Made by a program: the position numbers and the translations under genes
Source: Clostridium sp.
Lineage (GTDB): Bacteria > Bacteroidota > Bacteroidia > Bacteroidales > Muribaculaceae
Length of the DNA: 46,075 nt
Direction: 5' to 3'
Assembly (NCBI GenBank): GCA_023663805.1
Contig: JAMPGR010000001.1
Span: 476,457 to 522,531 of the forward strand
Part shown: one piece after another, positions 1 through 7,509 of the stretch
Layout of the letters: the number at the start of each line of letters is the position of its first letter
How positions within the stretch are numbered: position 1 is the stretch's first letter
The notes under the pieces: generated by a model
Told to the model about the DNA's origin: nothing
The model's input: only the letters and a program-made list of their open reading frames with translations
The model's database searches: none

Positions 1-1
1 C

Positions 2-133
2 AGCGAGCCGATTGCACTGAAAGGCACCGTCGCCTCGCAGGCCTATTTCCACCTGGCCCACCGCGTCGTCGAGGCTGTCGACCGCCGAAACAACGAACTC
101 CCCCCGACCCTGAAGGTCGAGGTCAACAAATAA
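2..133 (+). CDS. C-terminal end of an unidentified protein (partial)
   Basis: The frame is open from the left edge to a TAA at 131-133 and gives 43 residues, ending in a lysine/valine-rich tail (KVEVNK). Codon use matches the neighbouring genes, so it reads as the real 3' end of a gene that starts outside the window. The pattern of a short strand (ALKGTVAS), a helix (residues about 14-27) and a closing strand is loosely like the end of a periplasmic-binding-protein or LacI-type sugar-binding domain. That is only a shape argument and I do not recognise the family. It ends 51 nt before argS on the same strand. Confidence 0.5.
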   Translation, partial: SEPIALKGTVASQAYFHLAHRVVEAVDRRNNELPPTLKVEVNK

Positions 134-184
134 ACGCCTGAATTCAGGATTTCATCAGATCAATCATTCAACCAAAAACCGAAA

Positions 185-1972
185 ATGTCAATCGAACAAA
201 TCATAGCAAAAGCAACCGCCGACGCCGTCCGTTCGCTCTACGGCATCGAGACCGACGCCGGGGCCGTACAGATCTCGGCGACAAAGAAAGAATTCGAAGG
301 GAACCTGACGGTCGTCACCTTCCCCTGGGTCAAAGCCGCCCGCACCTCGCCCGAAAATGTCGGCAAGGCAATCGGCGACTGGCTCGTCGAAAACGAACCG
401 GCTGTCAGCCGCTACAATGTGATCAAAGGCTTCCTTAATATCGTGATCGAACCGGCGTTCTGGAGTTCGGTGCTCGCCGAAATTGCCGAGACCGAAAACT
501 ACGGCCTGACAGCCCCGACGGCCGATTCGCCCCTCGTTATGGTCGAATACTCCTCGCCGAACACAAACAAACCGCTCCACCTCGGCCACCTTCGCAATAT
601 CCTCCTCGGCTACAGCCTCTCGCAGATTCTCGCCGCCTGCGGCAACCGCGTCGTCAAGACAAACATCGTCAACGACCGCGGTATCCATATCTGCAAATCG
701 ATGCTCGCCTGGCAGAAATGGTTCGACGGGGCGACTCCCGAGTCGACCGGAACGAAGGGTGACCACCTGATCGGCGACTGCTACGTCGCCTTCGACCGCC
801 ACTATAAGGAGGAGGTCCGCCAGTTGATGGAACAGGGGATGACCGAGGAGAAGGCGAAGGCCGCGTCGCCGCTGATGCTCGAGGCCCGCGAAATGCTCCG
901 CAAATGGGAGCAGAAGGATCCCGAAGTCCGCGCCCTCTGGGAGAAGATGAACTCCTGGGTCTACGCCGGTTTCGACGAGACCTACAAGCGGATGGGTGTC
1001 GGTTTCGACAAGATCTACTACGAGAGCCAGACCTATCTCGAAGGGAAGGAGAAGGTTCTCGAAGGGCTCGAAAAGGGTGTGCTCTACCGCCGCGACGACG
1101 GCTCGGTATGGGCCGACCTGACCGGCGAGGGGCTCGACCACAAACTCCTGCTCCGCTCCGACGGCACCTCGGTCTATATGACCCAGGATATCGGAACGGC
1201 CAAACTCCGCTACCAGGACTACCCGATCGACCGTATGATCTATGTCGTCGGAAACGAACAGAACTACCATTTCCAGGTGCTCTCGATCCTCCTCGACCGC
1301 CTCGGGTTCAAGTGGGGCAAGGATCTGGTCCACTTCTCCTACGGCATGGTCGAACTTCCCGAAGGGAAGATGAAGAGCCGCGAGGGGACGGTTGTCGACG
1401 CCGACGACCTGATGGCCGAAATGGTCGAGACCGCCCGCAGCGTGTCGGCCGAACTCGGCAAACTCGACGGCTGCTCCCCCGAGGAGGTCGCCGAGATCAG
1501 CGAAATCGTCGGCATGGGCGCCCTGAAATATTTCCTGCTGAAGGTCGACCCGCGAAAGAACATGGTCTTCAACCCCCGCGAATCGATCGACTTCAACGGA
1601 AACACCGGCCCCTTCATCCAGTATACCTACGCCCGTATCCGCTCGGTCCTGCGTAATGCCGCCGAGCGGGGCTTCGAGATCAAAGGGTTCCTCGGCGTGA
1701 AGCCCTGCGAGCGCGAGGTCACCCTGATCCAGCGCCTCGCCGACTTCCCGGCCGTTGTCCGCCAGGCCGGCGAACAGTTCAGCCCCGCCCTGATCGCGAA
1801 CTACGCCTACGACCTCGTCAAGGAGTACAACCAGTTCTACCACGACTGCTCGATTCTCCGCGAAGAGGATGAAACCCTCCGCTCGCTCCGTCTGACCCTC
1901 TCGGCCCAGACCGCCCGCGTCGTCGAGACCGCCATGGGCCTTCTCGGAATCCGCGTCCCCGAGCGTATGTAG
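185..1972 (+). CDS. argS: Arginine--tRNA ligase
   Basis: Class I aminoacyl-tRNA synthetase that charges tRNA-Arg with arginine in the cytoplasm. The 595-residue length is normal for the family. Residues 1-110 are the N-terminal additional domain that contacts the tRNA D-loop. The HIGH motif appears as HLGH at 132-135, preceded by the SSPNTNKP signature. The KMSKS loop appears as KMKSR at 395-399. A DALR-type anticodon-binding helical domain fills the C-terminal part, including the YAYDLVKEYNQFYH segment, and the protein ends in the typical GIRVPERM. The next gene is 80 nt downstream, past a C/G hairpin and a tandem repeat. Identification is secure. Confidence 0.98.
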   Translation: MSIEQIIAKATADAVRSLYGIETDAGAVQISATKKEFEGNLTVVTFPWVKAARTSPENVGKAIGDWLVENEPAVSRYNVIKGFLNIVIEPAFWSSVLAEIAETENYGLTAPTADSPLVMVEYSSPNTNKPLHLGHLRNILLGYSLSQILAACGNRVVKTNIVNDRGIHICKSMLAWQKWFDGATPESTGTKGDHLIGDCYVAFDRHYKEEVRQLMEQGMTEEKAKAASPLMLEAREMLRKWEQKDPEVRALWEKMNSWVYAGFDETYKRMGVGFDKIYYESQTYLEGKEKVLEGLEKGVLYRRDDGSVWADLTGEGLDHKLLLRSDGTSVYMTQDIGTAKLRYQDYPIDRMIYVVGNEQNYHFQVLSILLDRLGFKWGKDLVHFSYGMVELPEGKMKSREGTVVDADDLMAEMVETARSVSAELGKLDGCSPEEVAEISEIVGMGALKYFLLKVDPRKNMVFNPRESIDFNGNTGPFIQYTYARIRSVLRNAAERGFEIKGFLGVKPCEREVTLIQRLADFPAVVRQAGEQFSPALIANYAYDLVKEYNQFYHDCSILREEDETLRSLRLTLSAQTARVVETAMGLLGIRVPERM

Positions 1973-1998
1973 GCCAGCCCCCAGCCCAGCCCCCCCAG

Positions 1999-2012
1999 CC
2001 CCCTAAAGGGGG
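1999..2012. repeat. C5-TAAA-G5 hairpin
   Basis: A perfect 5-bp C/G stem with a TAAA loop sits in a C-rich stretch just after argS. The same CCCCC-(3-4 nt)-GGGGG design recurs near 4266, and looser forms occur near 4621, 5008 and 41097. It may act as a weak terminator between argS and the next gene, but no T-run follows. Confidence 0.55.
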
Positions 2013-2018
2013 TGCTAT

Positions 2019-2051
2019 AATTCCTAATTCCTAACTCCTAATTCCTAATTC
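2019..2051. repeat. Heptanucleotide tandem repeat AATTCCT
   Basis: About 4.7 copies of AATTCCT, one of them changed to AACTCCT, end one base before the ATG of the Bax-inhibitor gene at 2053. The repeat therefore fills the place of the ribosome-binding region. Copy-number slippage would change the spacing upstream of the start codon. Confidence 0.85.
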
Positions 2052-2052
2052 A

Positions 2053-2742
2053 ATGAACGAATATTCTTTCGAAGCCGGCGTATCAACCTCGAGAATGACC
2101 TCGATCATGCGCCGCGTCTACCTGAAAATGACCCTCGCCCTGGCCCTGACTGCCTTCGTGTCTTTCCTCGTCTCCGGGTCATACGACATCATGTATTTCC
2201 TCGCAACCGCCCGCGGCGCGATGCTCGGCCTCTTCGTCGTCGAGATCGCCCTGGTCGTCTGGCTGACTGCCCGCCTCCAGAAGATGAGCAGCCTCCAGGC
2301 TTCGCTCCTTTTCTTCACCTACGCCGCCGTCACCGGCGTCGCCCTCTCCCCGATCTTCCTTGTCTACACCGGCGCTTCGCTCGCGAAGACATTCCTGATC
2401 ACCTCCGGAACCTTCGGCGCGATGTCGGTCTACGGCTACCTGACTTCGCGCGACCTGACCTCATGGGGCAATTTCCTCTTCTTCGCCCTAATCGGTCTGA
2501 TTGTCTGCACACTGATCAACTTATTCACCCACAGCGACATGCTCCAGATGGTCATCTCAGCCGCCGGCGTCCTGATCTTCACCGGCCTGACCGCCTACGA
2601 CACCTGGAAGATTCGCCGCTGGGCCGAAGCCGCCCCCGGCGAGGAGTCGTCGAAACTGGCGACCATCGGCGCCCTGAGCCTCTATCTCGACTTCATCAAC
2701 CTCTTCCTCTATCTGCTGCGCTTCTTCGGACGCCGCGACTAA
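2053..2742 (+). CDS. Bax inhibitor-1/YccA family membrane protein
   Basis: A 229-residue integral membrane protein with a short polar N-terminus (residues 1-25) followed by about seven hydrophobic helices. The C-terminal block, with YDTWKIRRWAE followed by LSLYLDFINLFLYLLR, is the hallmark of the bacterial BI-1/YccA-YbhL family. Members sit in the inner membrane and have been linked to proton-sensitive calcium leak and to quality control by FtsH; the role here is not established. The ATG at 2053 follows the heptamer repeat directly. The serine dehydratase gene begins 20 nt after its stop, so the two are probably cotranscribed. Confidence 0.93.
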   Translation: MNEYSFEAGVSTSRMTSIMRRVYLKMTLALALTAFVSFLVSGSYDIMYFLATARGAMLGLFVVEIALVVWLTARLQKMSSLQASLLFFTYAAVTGVALSPIFLVYTGASLAKTFLITSGTFGAMSVYGYLTSRDLTSWGNFLFFALIGLIVCTLINLFTHSDMLQMVISAAGVLIFTGLTAYDTWKIRRWAEAAPGEESSKLATIGALSLYLDFINLFLYLLRFFGRRD

Positions 2743-2762
2743 TCCATCCTGCTGACGAAACC

Positions 2763-3965
2763 ATGAAATCCATACGCGAACTTTATCGAATCGGCACCGG
2801 CCCCTCGAGTTCCCACACGATGGGACCGCGTGTCGCTTCGCAACTTTTTCTCGAACGCAACCCCTCGGCCGCCGCATTTCGCGTGACCCTCTTCGGTGCA
2901 CTCGCCGGAACCGGCAAGGGCCATATGACCGACACGGCGATCCTCTCGGTTCTCGAGCCGGTAGCCAAGACCGAAATCGTCTGGAAACCGAAGGAATTCC
3001 TCCCCTTCCACCCTAACGCAATGACATGCGAGGCCCTCGACGCCGAAGGGAACGTGATCGACTCGCAGACCTACTTCAGCGTCGGCGGCGGCCAGATTGT
3101 CCAGGAGAACGAACCCGCAGGGGTCAGCCCCGACGTCTATCCCCTGACGACCCTGACCGACATCCTGGCATGGTGTCAGGAGAACGGCCAGACCTTCTGG
3201 GAATATGTCGAGAAATGCGAGGGGTCCGGAATCTGGGACTACCTCGCCGAGGTCTGGCAGACGATGCGCGAGAGCGTCGAGCGCGGTATCGACCGCGAGG
3301 GTGTCCTCCCCGGCCCTCTGAAACTCCCCCGCCGCGCCGCGACCTACTATGTCCGCGCCTCCGGCTACAAATCGAACCTCCAGTCGCGCGGCCTCGTCTT
3401 CGCCTACGCCCTGGCCGTCTCCGAAGAGAACGCCTCCGGCGGCGTTATCGTGACCGCCCCGACCTGCGGCGCCTGCGGCGTACTCCCCGCCGTCCTCTAC
3501 CACCTCCAGCAGACCCGTCAGTTCTCCAACGCCCGCATCTACCGCGCCCTGGCGACTGCCGGACTGATCGGCAACGTCGTCAAACAGAACGCCTCGATCT
3601 CCGGCGCCGAAGTCGGATGCCAGGGTGAGGTCGGCGTTGCCTGCGCCATGGCCGCCGCCGCCGCCAACCAACTCTTCGGCGGCTCTCCCGCACAGATCGA
3701 ATACGCCGCCGAAATGGGGCTCGAACACCACCTCGGAATGACCTGCGACCCCGTCTGCGGACTCGTCCAGATCCCCTGTATCGAACGTAACGCCTACGCC
3801 GCCGCCCGCGCCCTCGACGCCAACCTCTACTCCGCCTTCACCGACGGCGGCCACCGCGTCTCGTTCGACCGCGTCGTCGAAGTCATGAAGAACACCGGCC
3901 ACGACCTCCCGTCGATCTACAAGGAAACCGGCGAAGGAGGCCTCGCCTCCGCCTGGGGAAAATAA
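2763..3965 (+). CDS. sdaA: L-serine ammonia-lyase (iron-sulfur, single chain)
   Basis: Converts L-serine to pyruvate and ammonia using a [4Fe-4S] cluster. The 400-residue chain starts MKSIRELYRIGTGPSSSHTMGP, the classic start of the fused beta+alpha form, so the ATG at 2763 is the start although the frame stays open further upstream inside the previous gene. The conserved TAPTCGACGVLPA loop lies near residues 231-243. Cysteines 286, 328 and 339 have the spacing (42 and 11) of the cluster ligands in characterised enzymes; C328 and C339 lie in the CDPVCGLVQIPC segment. Probably cotranscribed with the upstream membrane protein. It supplies pyruvate from serine catabolism. Confidence 0.96.
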   Translation: MKSIRELYRIGTGPSSSHTMGPRVASQLFLERNPSAAAFRVTLFGALAGTGKGHMTDTAILSVLEPVAKTEIVWKPKEFLPFHPNAMTCEALDAEGNVIDSQTYFSVGGGQIVQENEPAGVSPDVYPLTTLTDILAWCQENGQTFWEYVEKCEGSGIWDYLAEVWQTMRESVERGIDREGVLPGPLKLPRRAATYYVRASGYKSNLQSRGLVFAYALAVSEENASGGVIVTAPTCGACGVLPAVLYHLQQTRQFSNARIYRALATAGLIGNVVKQNASISGAEVGCQGEVGVACAMAAAAANQLFGGSPAQIEYAAEMGLEHHLGMTCDPVCGLVQIPCIERNAYAAARALDANLYSAFTDGGHRVSFDRVVEVMKNTGHDLPSIYKETGEGGLASAWGK

Positions 3966-3981
3966 CCTGCCCCCCGCGACG

Positions 3982-4247
3982 ATGAAACAACCGCTTGTAA
4001 CCCTCCTGCTGCTCTCGGCCTCCCTCGCAGCGATGGCCGAGAGCACATCCTGACCCCGACGCGCCTCGACAAAGGGAAATACATCGTCGAAGTCCGCAAG
4101 ATCGGCGACAACCTCTATCAGATAAAGGACACCGACATCTGCGTCGAGACCCGCTACTGCCACGAATACGCCACCTACGCCGAAGAAGTCGTCCTCCTTA
4201 TCGACTCCAACTACGGCTACACCATAGGCAAAATCATCTTCGACTGA
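3982..4247 (+). pseudogene. Small exported protein interrupted by a frameshift
   Basis: The ATG at 3982, 16 nt after the serine dehydratase stop, begins a clear signal peptide (MKQPLVTLLLLSASLAAMAES), but this frame stops at TGA 4051-4053. The -1 frame continues without a stop from about 4041 to TGA 4245-4247. It encodes about 68 residues with good codon use, including LDKGKYIVEVRKIGDNLYQI and two cysteines (DICVETRYCHEY). One lost base near 4040 would explain the break; a sequencing error or programmed frameshift is also possible. Repaired, it would be a periplasmic protein of about 88 residues. I do not recognise the family. Confidence 0.7.
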
Positions 4248-4260
4248 CCCCGCCCCGGCC

Positions 4261-4279
4261 CCCATCCCCCTAAGGGGGG
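4261..4279. repeat. C/G-tract hairpin
   Basis: CCCCC (4266-4270), TAA, then a run of eight G forms a stem of at least 5 bp, with a second run of G shortly after (near 4286). It is the same design as the hairpin at 1999-2012. It follows the frameshifted gene and may help end its transcription. Confidence 0.5.
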
Positions 4280-4343
4280 GGAGGCAGGGGGGAGTCAACC
4301 GACCTAAAATAAGAGAAACTATGACAAAAGACGGGCTATAATA

Positions 4344-4485
4344 CTCTGCATAACATGCAAACGAGCGTAGCGAGTTTGCTTGCGGTAGTAGGTGGAAGTA
4401 ATTCAGCACCCGGAGGGTGCTACGACACGTGCAGGTTCTGCCGCATGCAAGCTCGCTACACTCGCTTGCATGCGGTTATGTAGAG
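4344..4485. repeat. Inverted pair of hairpin elements (BIME-like)
   Basis: Arm A (4344-4385) and arm B (4441-4485, read in reverse complement) align over 42 positions with five substitutions and one 3-nt gap; both begin CTCT and end TGCGG. Each arm is itself a hairpin. Arm B has a perfect 12-bp stem (4441-4452 with 4464-4475) and an 11-nt loop. Two of the differences form a compensatory pair (A-T in arm A, G-C in arm B). The centre of symmetry falls on another hairpin, GCACCC-GGA-GGGTGC at 4406-4420. This is the architecture of a bacterial interspersed mosaic element. Confidence 0.8.
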
Positions 4486-4720
4486 GGACGCCCTTCGGGC
4501 GAGGCTAAGCAAACATAAAACCTGCTGAGAAGTAATTATATTGCCAAAACCGAAACTTAAGTAAGGTTATCATTCAGTACCGGGATGGTAACGTCAGTTT
4601 TCGTCTTCTGCCTGCCCCCTCCCTGAAGGGCAATGATGTTAAGTTAGCATAGTCCATCATGAGGTGCCATCTGCGTGACAGAATCGCAGGAATCACCGCG
4701 TTAGCGGTATAATATCGTAG

Positions 4721-4740
4721 CCGGGGGCGAAAGCCCCCGG
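4721..4740. repeat. GAAA-loop hairpin, copy 1
   Basis: A perfect 8-bp stem CCGGGGGC / GCCCCCGG closes a GAAA tetraloop. It is preceded by GTAG, and the copy at 4844-4865 carries the complement (CTAC) after its stem. GAAA is a GNRA loop, which is specially stable in RNA. Confidence 0.85.
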
Positions 4741-4761
4741 ACCGAATATTCCATGGATCCA

Positions 4762-4777
4762 GACCACGTTAGTGGTC
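4762..4777. repeat. GTTA-loop hairpin, copy 1
   Basis: A 6-bp stem GACCAC / GTGGTC with loop GTTA, followed by CGAATAAA. The same stem and tail occur at 9421-9436, and an inverted copy with a covarying base pair lies at 4810-4823. Confidence 0.85.
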
Positions 4778-4809
4778 GAATAAAATCCATTATTGTTGGT
4801 CTTTATTCG

Positions 4810-4823
4810 ACCGCTAACGCGGT
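4810..4823. repeat. GTTA-loop hairpin, copy 2 (inverted)
   Basis: Read on the minus strand this is ACCGC-GTTA-GCGGT followed by CGAATAAA. Compared with copy 1, one A-T pair is replaced by G-C on both sides of the stem, so the pairing is kept. A related stem with the same loop lies at 4695-4708. Confidence 0.85.
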
Positions 4824-4843
4824 ATATAATAATTAAATATACA

Positions 4844-4865
4844 GCCGCGGGCTTTCGCCCGCGGC
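4844..4865. repeat. GAAA-loop hairpin, copy 2 (inverted)
   Basis: A 9-bp stem GCCGCGGGC / GCCCGCGGC with loop TTTC on the plus strand, that is GAAA on the minus strand. Relative to copy 1 one G-C pair is swapped to C-G, another compensatory change. Confidence 0.85.
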
Positions 4866-4875
4866 TACTTTCTTG

Positions 4876-4892
4876 ACACCGCTCCGCGGTGT
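4876..4892. repeat. TCC/GGA-loop hairpin, copy 1
   Basis: A 7-bp stem ACACCGC / GCGGTGT with triloop TCC. The exact reverse complement of this hairpin occurs at 46005-46021, next to the serpin gene. Confidence 0.85.
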
Positions 4893-5051
4893 TGCCATTC
4901 AGTCACACAACTTAGGAAGTGGTCTCTGTCAAGTCAACATAAACATAGTTGCAGTAGGCATTGCCTATCACGATGAAGTCCCTCCGGGGCTTAACTTAAC
5001 AGCATTGCCCTGAAGGGGGTGCCTGGTTGCTTCTGACTGCAGGATGCTGAC

Positions 5052-5068
5052 GCGGGCGGGACGCCCGC
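5052..5068. repeat. GGA-loop hairpin
   Basis: A 7-bp stem GCGGGCG / CGCCCGC with loop GGA, 29 nt from the der stop codon. The stem sequence is unrelated to the other GGA hairpins at 4406-4420 and 46005-46021, but the loop is the same. On the der transcript it would form just after the stop codon and could contribute to termination. Confidence 0.7.
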
Positions 5069-5096
5069 TAACTACTTTGAAGGTTTTGTCGCTCGA

Positions 5097-6416
5097 TTAT
5101 TTCTCGCGCATGTAGATGTTGATCGGGGTGCCGGAGAAGTCCCAGTTTTCGCGGATCTTGTTCTCGAGGTAGCGGCGGTAGGGTTCCTTGACCCACTGCG
5201 GCAGGTTGCAGAAGAAGATGAAGGTCGGGACCGGGGAGCCTTTCAGCATCGTGACATACTTGATCTTCACATATTTTCCTTTGTTAGCCGGTGGCGGATA
5301 GGCGGAGATGACTTCGAGCATGACCTGGTTCAACTGGCTCGTCGGGACGACTCGCTGGCGGTTCTTGTAGACGTCGATCGCGGTCTCGAGAACTTTGAAG
5401 ATTCGCTGTTTCGTCAGGGCTGAGGTGAAGAGAATCGGGAAGTCTGTGAAGGGGGCGAAGCGCTCTCGGATCGCTTCTTCGAAGTGGCGGATTGCGGCCT
5501 GGGATTTGTCGGCGACGAGGTCCCATTTGTTGACGCAGACGACGAGGCCTTTCTTGTTGCGCTGGATCAGGGAGAAGATGCTGGCGTCCTGACTCTCAAT
5601 GCCGCGGGTCGCGTCGATCATCAGGATACAGACGTCGGAGGCTTCGATCGCGCGGACACTGCGGATGACCGAATAGTATTCGATATCTTCGTTGACTTTC
5701 GTTTTCTTACGGATTCCGGCGGTGTCGACGAGGTAGAAGTCGAAGCCGAATTTGTTGTAGCGGGTATAGACGCTGTCGCGGGTTGTTCCGGCAATGTCTG
5801 TCACGATATTGCGATCTTCGCCGATAAAGGCGTTGATCAGCGAGGATTTTCCGGCGTTCGGGCGTCCGACGATCGCGAATTTCGGGAGGTTCTCGAGGTG
5901 CTCGGCCTCCTCTTCGTCTTTCTCGGGGAGTTTCTCGACGACGACGTCGAGAAGGTCGCCCGTTCCGTAGCCGCTGACGGCGGAGACGGGATATGGCTCG
6001 CCGAGGCCGAGGGCATAGAATTCGGGGACGTTGTAGAGCCAGTCGTTCGAGTCGACCTTGTTGGCGACGAGGATGACCGGTTTGCGCGAGCGGCGGAGGA
6101 TCTCGGCGACGCGGTCGTCGAGGTCGGTCGGGCCGGTCATGGCGTCGACGACGAAGAGGATTTCGTCGGCCTGCTCGATCGCGATGTCGACTTGTTTGTT
6201 GATCTCCCCTTCGAAGATATCTTCGGAGTTGACGACCCACCCGCCGGTGTCGATGACGGAGAATTCCTTGCCGTTCCAGTCGACCTTGCCATACTGGCGG
6301 TCGCGGGTCGTACCGGCAGTGTCGTCGACGATCGCACTGCGCGTCTGCGTCAACCTGTTGAAAAGCGTCGATTTACCGACATTCGGCCGGCCTACGATTG
6401 CCACTATCTGTCCCAT
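5097..6416 (-). CDS. der: Ribosome assembly GTPase Der (EngA)
   Basis: Essential GTPase with two tandem G domains, needed for 50S subunit maturation. At 439 residues it has the normal length. The first G domain has GRPNVGKST at 9-17, DTGG at 56-59 and NKVD at 119-122. The second has GRPNAGKSS at 184-192, DTAG at 231-234 and NKWD at 296-299. The C-terminal 100 residues form the KH-like domain. It lies just downstream of era but has its own promoter. It converges with the serine dehydratase side across the hairpin block at 4248-5096. Confidence 0.98.
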   Translation of the reverse strand: MGQIVAIVGRPNVGKSTLFNRLTQTRSAIVDDTAGTTRDRQYGKVDWNGKEFSVIDTGGWVVNSEDIFEGEINKQVDIAIEQADEILFVVDAMTGPTDLDDRVAEILRRSRKPVILVANKVDSNDWLYNVPEFYALGLGEPYPVSAVSGYGTGDLLDVVVEKLPEKDEEEAEHLENLPKFAIVGRPNAGKSSLINAFIGEDRNIVTDIAGTTRDSVYTRYNKFGFDFYLVDTAGIRKKTKVNEDIEYYSVIRSVRAIEASDVCILMIDATRGIESQDASIFSLIQRNKKGLVVCVNKWDLVADKSQAAIRHFEEAIRERFAPFTDFPILFTSALTKQRIFKVLETAIDVYKNRQRVVPTSQLNQVMLEVISAYPPPANKGKYVKIKYVTMLKGSPVPTFIFFCNLPQWVKEPYRRYLENKIRENWDFSGTPINIYMREK

Positions 6417-6445
6417 ATCTGTTCAGTCTATTTCGATTTGTTTTA

Positions 6446-6477
6446 CAAAATTAACGATTTTACGCCGCCCCGACAAA
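6446..6477 (-). promoter_or_regulatory. Promoter of der, overlapping a hairpin
   Basis: On the minus strand a -7 box TAATTTTG (6453-6446) is preceded, after exactly 20 nt, by a -33 TTTG (6477-6474). This fits the Bacteroidetes primary sigma factor consensus. The -33 box lies inside the loop of the hairpin at 6461-6493. The der start is 30 nt downstream of the -7 box. Confidence 0.7.
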
Positions 6478-6493
6478 TTTTCGGGGCGGCGTA
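6461..6493 (-). terminator. Hairpin between era and der
   Basis: A perfect 13-bp stem (6461-6473 with 6481-6493, GC-rich core CGCCGCCCCG) with a 7-nt loop, 23 nt after the era stop. There is no clear U-run after it on the minus strand, so termination is inferred from stem strength and position. Confidence 0.55.
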
Positions 6494-6516
6494 TTATTTC
6501 CCGGGTCTGTTCCGTT

Positions 6517-7407
6517 TTATTCGATATAGCCGAAGGAGCGGAGTTTGTTCTCGCGGTTACGCCAGTTCGGTTCGACTTTGACGAAGAGTTCGAGGAATAC
6601 CTTCTTGCCGAAGAAGGTCTCGATATCCTGGCGGGCCTGGGTTCCGACCTTCTTCAGCATCGAGCCACCCTTTCCGATCAGAATCCCCTTCTGGCTGTCG
6701 CGCTCGACATAGATGACGGCCATTATATGGATCGCGCCACCCTTTTCGTCGAATTTCTCGACGATCACCTCGGTCGAATACGGAACCTCTTTGTCGTAGT
6801 TCTGGAGTATCTTCTCGCGGATAATCTCGGTCACAAAGAAGCGGGCTGGTTTGTCGGTCAGGGCATCCTTCCCGAAGTATGGGGCCGAGACCGGGAGGAG
6901 TTCGACGATACGGGCCATCAGATTCGCGACGTTGAAATGCTCCTTTGCCGAGGTCGGGAAGATCTCTGCGTTCGGGAGGAGTCCGCGCCAGCGTGCGACG
7001 ATATCCTCGAGGGCGGCCTGGTCCTTTACGAGGTCGATTTTGTTAATCACCAGCAGGACCGGTATCGTCTCCTTCGCGACTTTCGCGAGAAAGTCGGCGT
7101 TCTTGACGGGGTCCTCGATGACGTCGGTGACGTAGAGAAGGATGTCGGCGTCTGTCAGCGCTCCTTCGGAGAATCCGAGCATGCTCTCCTGGAGTTTGTA
7201 TTTCGGGGCGAGCACGCCGGGGGTGTCAGAGAAGACGATCTGGTAGTCGTCGGTGTTGACGATACCCATGATACGGTGGCGTGTTGTCTGGGCCTTCGAG
7301 GTTATGATGCTGACGCGTTCGCCGACGAGGTCGTTCATCAGGGTCGACTTGCCGACGTTCGGATTGCCAACGATATTGACGAATCCTGCCTTATGTTTGT
7401 TCTCCAT
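6517..7407 (-). CDS. era: Ribosome assembly GTPase Era
   Basis: GTP-binding protein that binds the 3' end of 16S rRNA and helps 30S maturation. From the ATG at 7407 it is 296 residues: GNPNVGKST at 14-22, DTPG at 61-64, NKID at 122-125, and a KH RNA-binding domain with GKGG at 245-248. The frame is open upstream to 7455 (two more in-frame ATG codons), but the MENKHKAGF start fits the family length best. Upstream are fabH, rpmF and the DUF177 gene, a conserved Bacteroidales order. der follows past a strong hairpin. Confidence 0.97.
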   Translation of the reverse strand: MENKHKAGFVNIVGNPNVGKSTLMNDLVGERVSIITSKAQTTRHRIMGIVNTDDYQIVFSDTPGVLAPKYKLQESMLGFSEGALTDADILLYVTDVIEDPVKNADFLAKVAKETIPVLLVINKIDLVKDQAALEDIVARWRGLLPNAEIFPTSAKEHFNVANLMARIVELLPVSAPYFGKDALTDKPARFFVTEIIREKILQNYDKEVPYSTEVIVEKFDEKGGAIHIMAVIYVERDSQKGILIGKGGSMLKKVGTQARQDIETFFGKKVFLELFVKVEPNWRNRENKLRSFGYIE

Positions 7408-7509
7408 ACTTGAATTATATTTTTTTGGTTTCTCCATATAAAACAGAAATAGCACCTTAAAAGATGCTATTTCCGTTAAAAAATTTTTTCCGCGGAGCGT
7501 TCCGCCGGA

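Larger units (their letters stand above)
4621..5016. repeat. Large nested inverted repeat
   Basis: The outer arms at 4627-4646 and 4992-5011 match in inverted orientation at 19 of 20 positions (TAACTTAACA then CATTGCCCT). Inside them, hairpins occur as inverted pairs: GAAA-loop hairpins at 4721-4740 and 4844-4865, GTTA-loop hairpins at 4762-4777 and 4810-4823, and stems ACCGC/GCGGT at 4695-4708 and 4876-4892. The pairs are symmetric about position 4793 or close to it. Intervening sequence is only weakly conserved between the arms. Confidence 0.75.
4248..5096. other. Gene-free block of nested hairpins and inverted repeats
   Basis: No open frame with plausible codon use was found in these 849 nt between two converging genes (the frameshifted gene and der). 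The block is AT-richer than the genes and carries at least ten hairpins with GC-rich stems. Many come as inverted pairs, annotated separately. They fall in two mirror-symmetric clusters, one centred near 4413 and one near 4793. It could be a graveyard of REP/MITE-like elements, a structured RNA, or a strong bidirectional terminator zone. Confidence 0.8.

Noticed and set aside
188..1843. A 551-codon open frame antisense to argS
   Set aside because: It is a mirror of the GC-rich codon bias of argS; its product is low-complexity acidic sequence without recognisable domains. Similar long antisense frames over the serine dehydratase, der, the DEAD helicase, GH92, recQ and recJ were rejected for the same reason.
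2463..2762. In-frame upstream extension of the serine dehydratase gene
   Set aside because: These codons overlap the Bax-inhibitor gene in another frame and encode arginine/proline-rich sequence; the enzyme family starts at MKSIRELYRIGTG.
4344..5068. CRISPR array or retron
   Set aside because: Repeats are palindromic, of different sequence and in mixed orientation, without uniform spacers; no cas or reverse transcriptase gene is adjacent.
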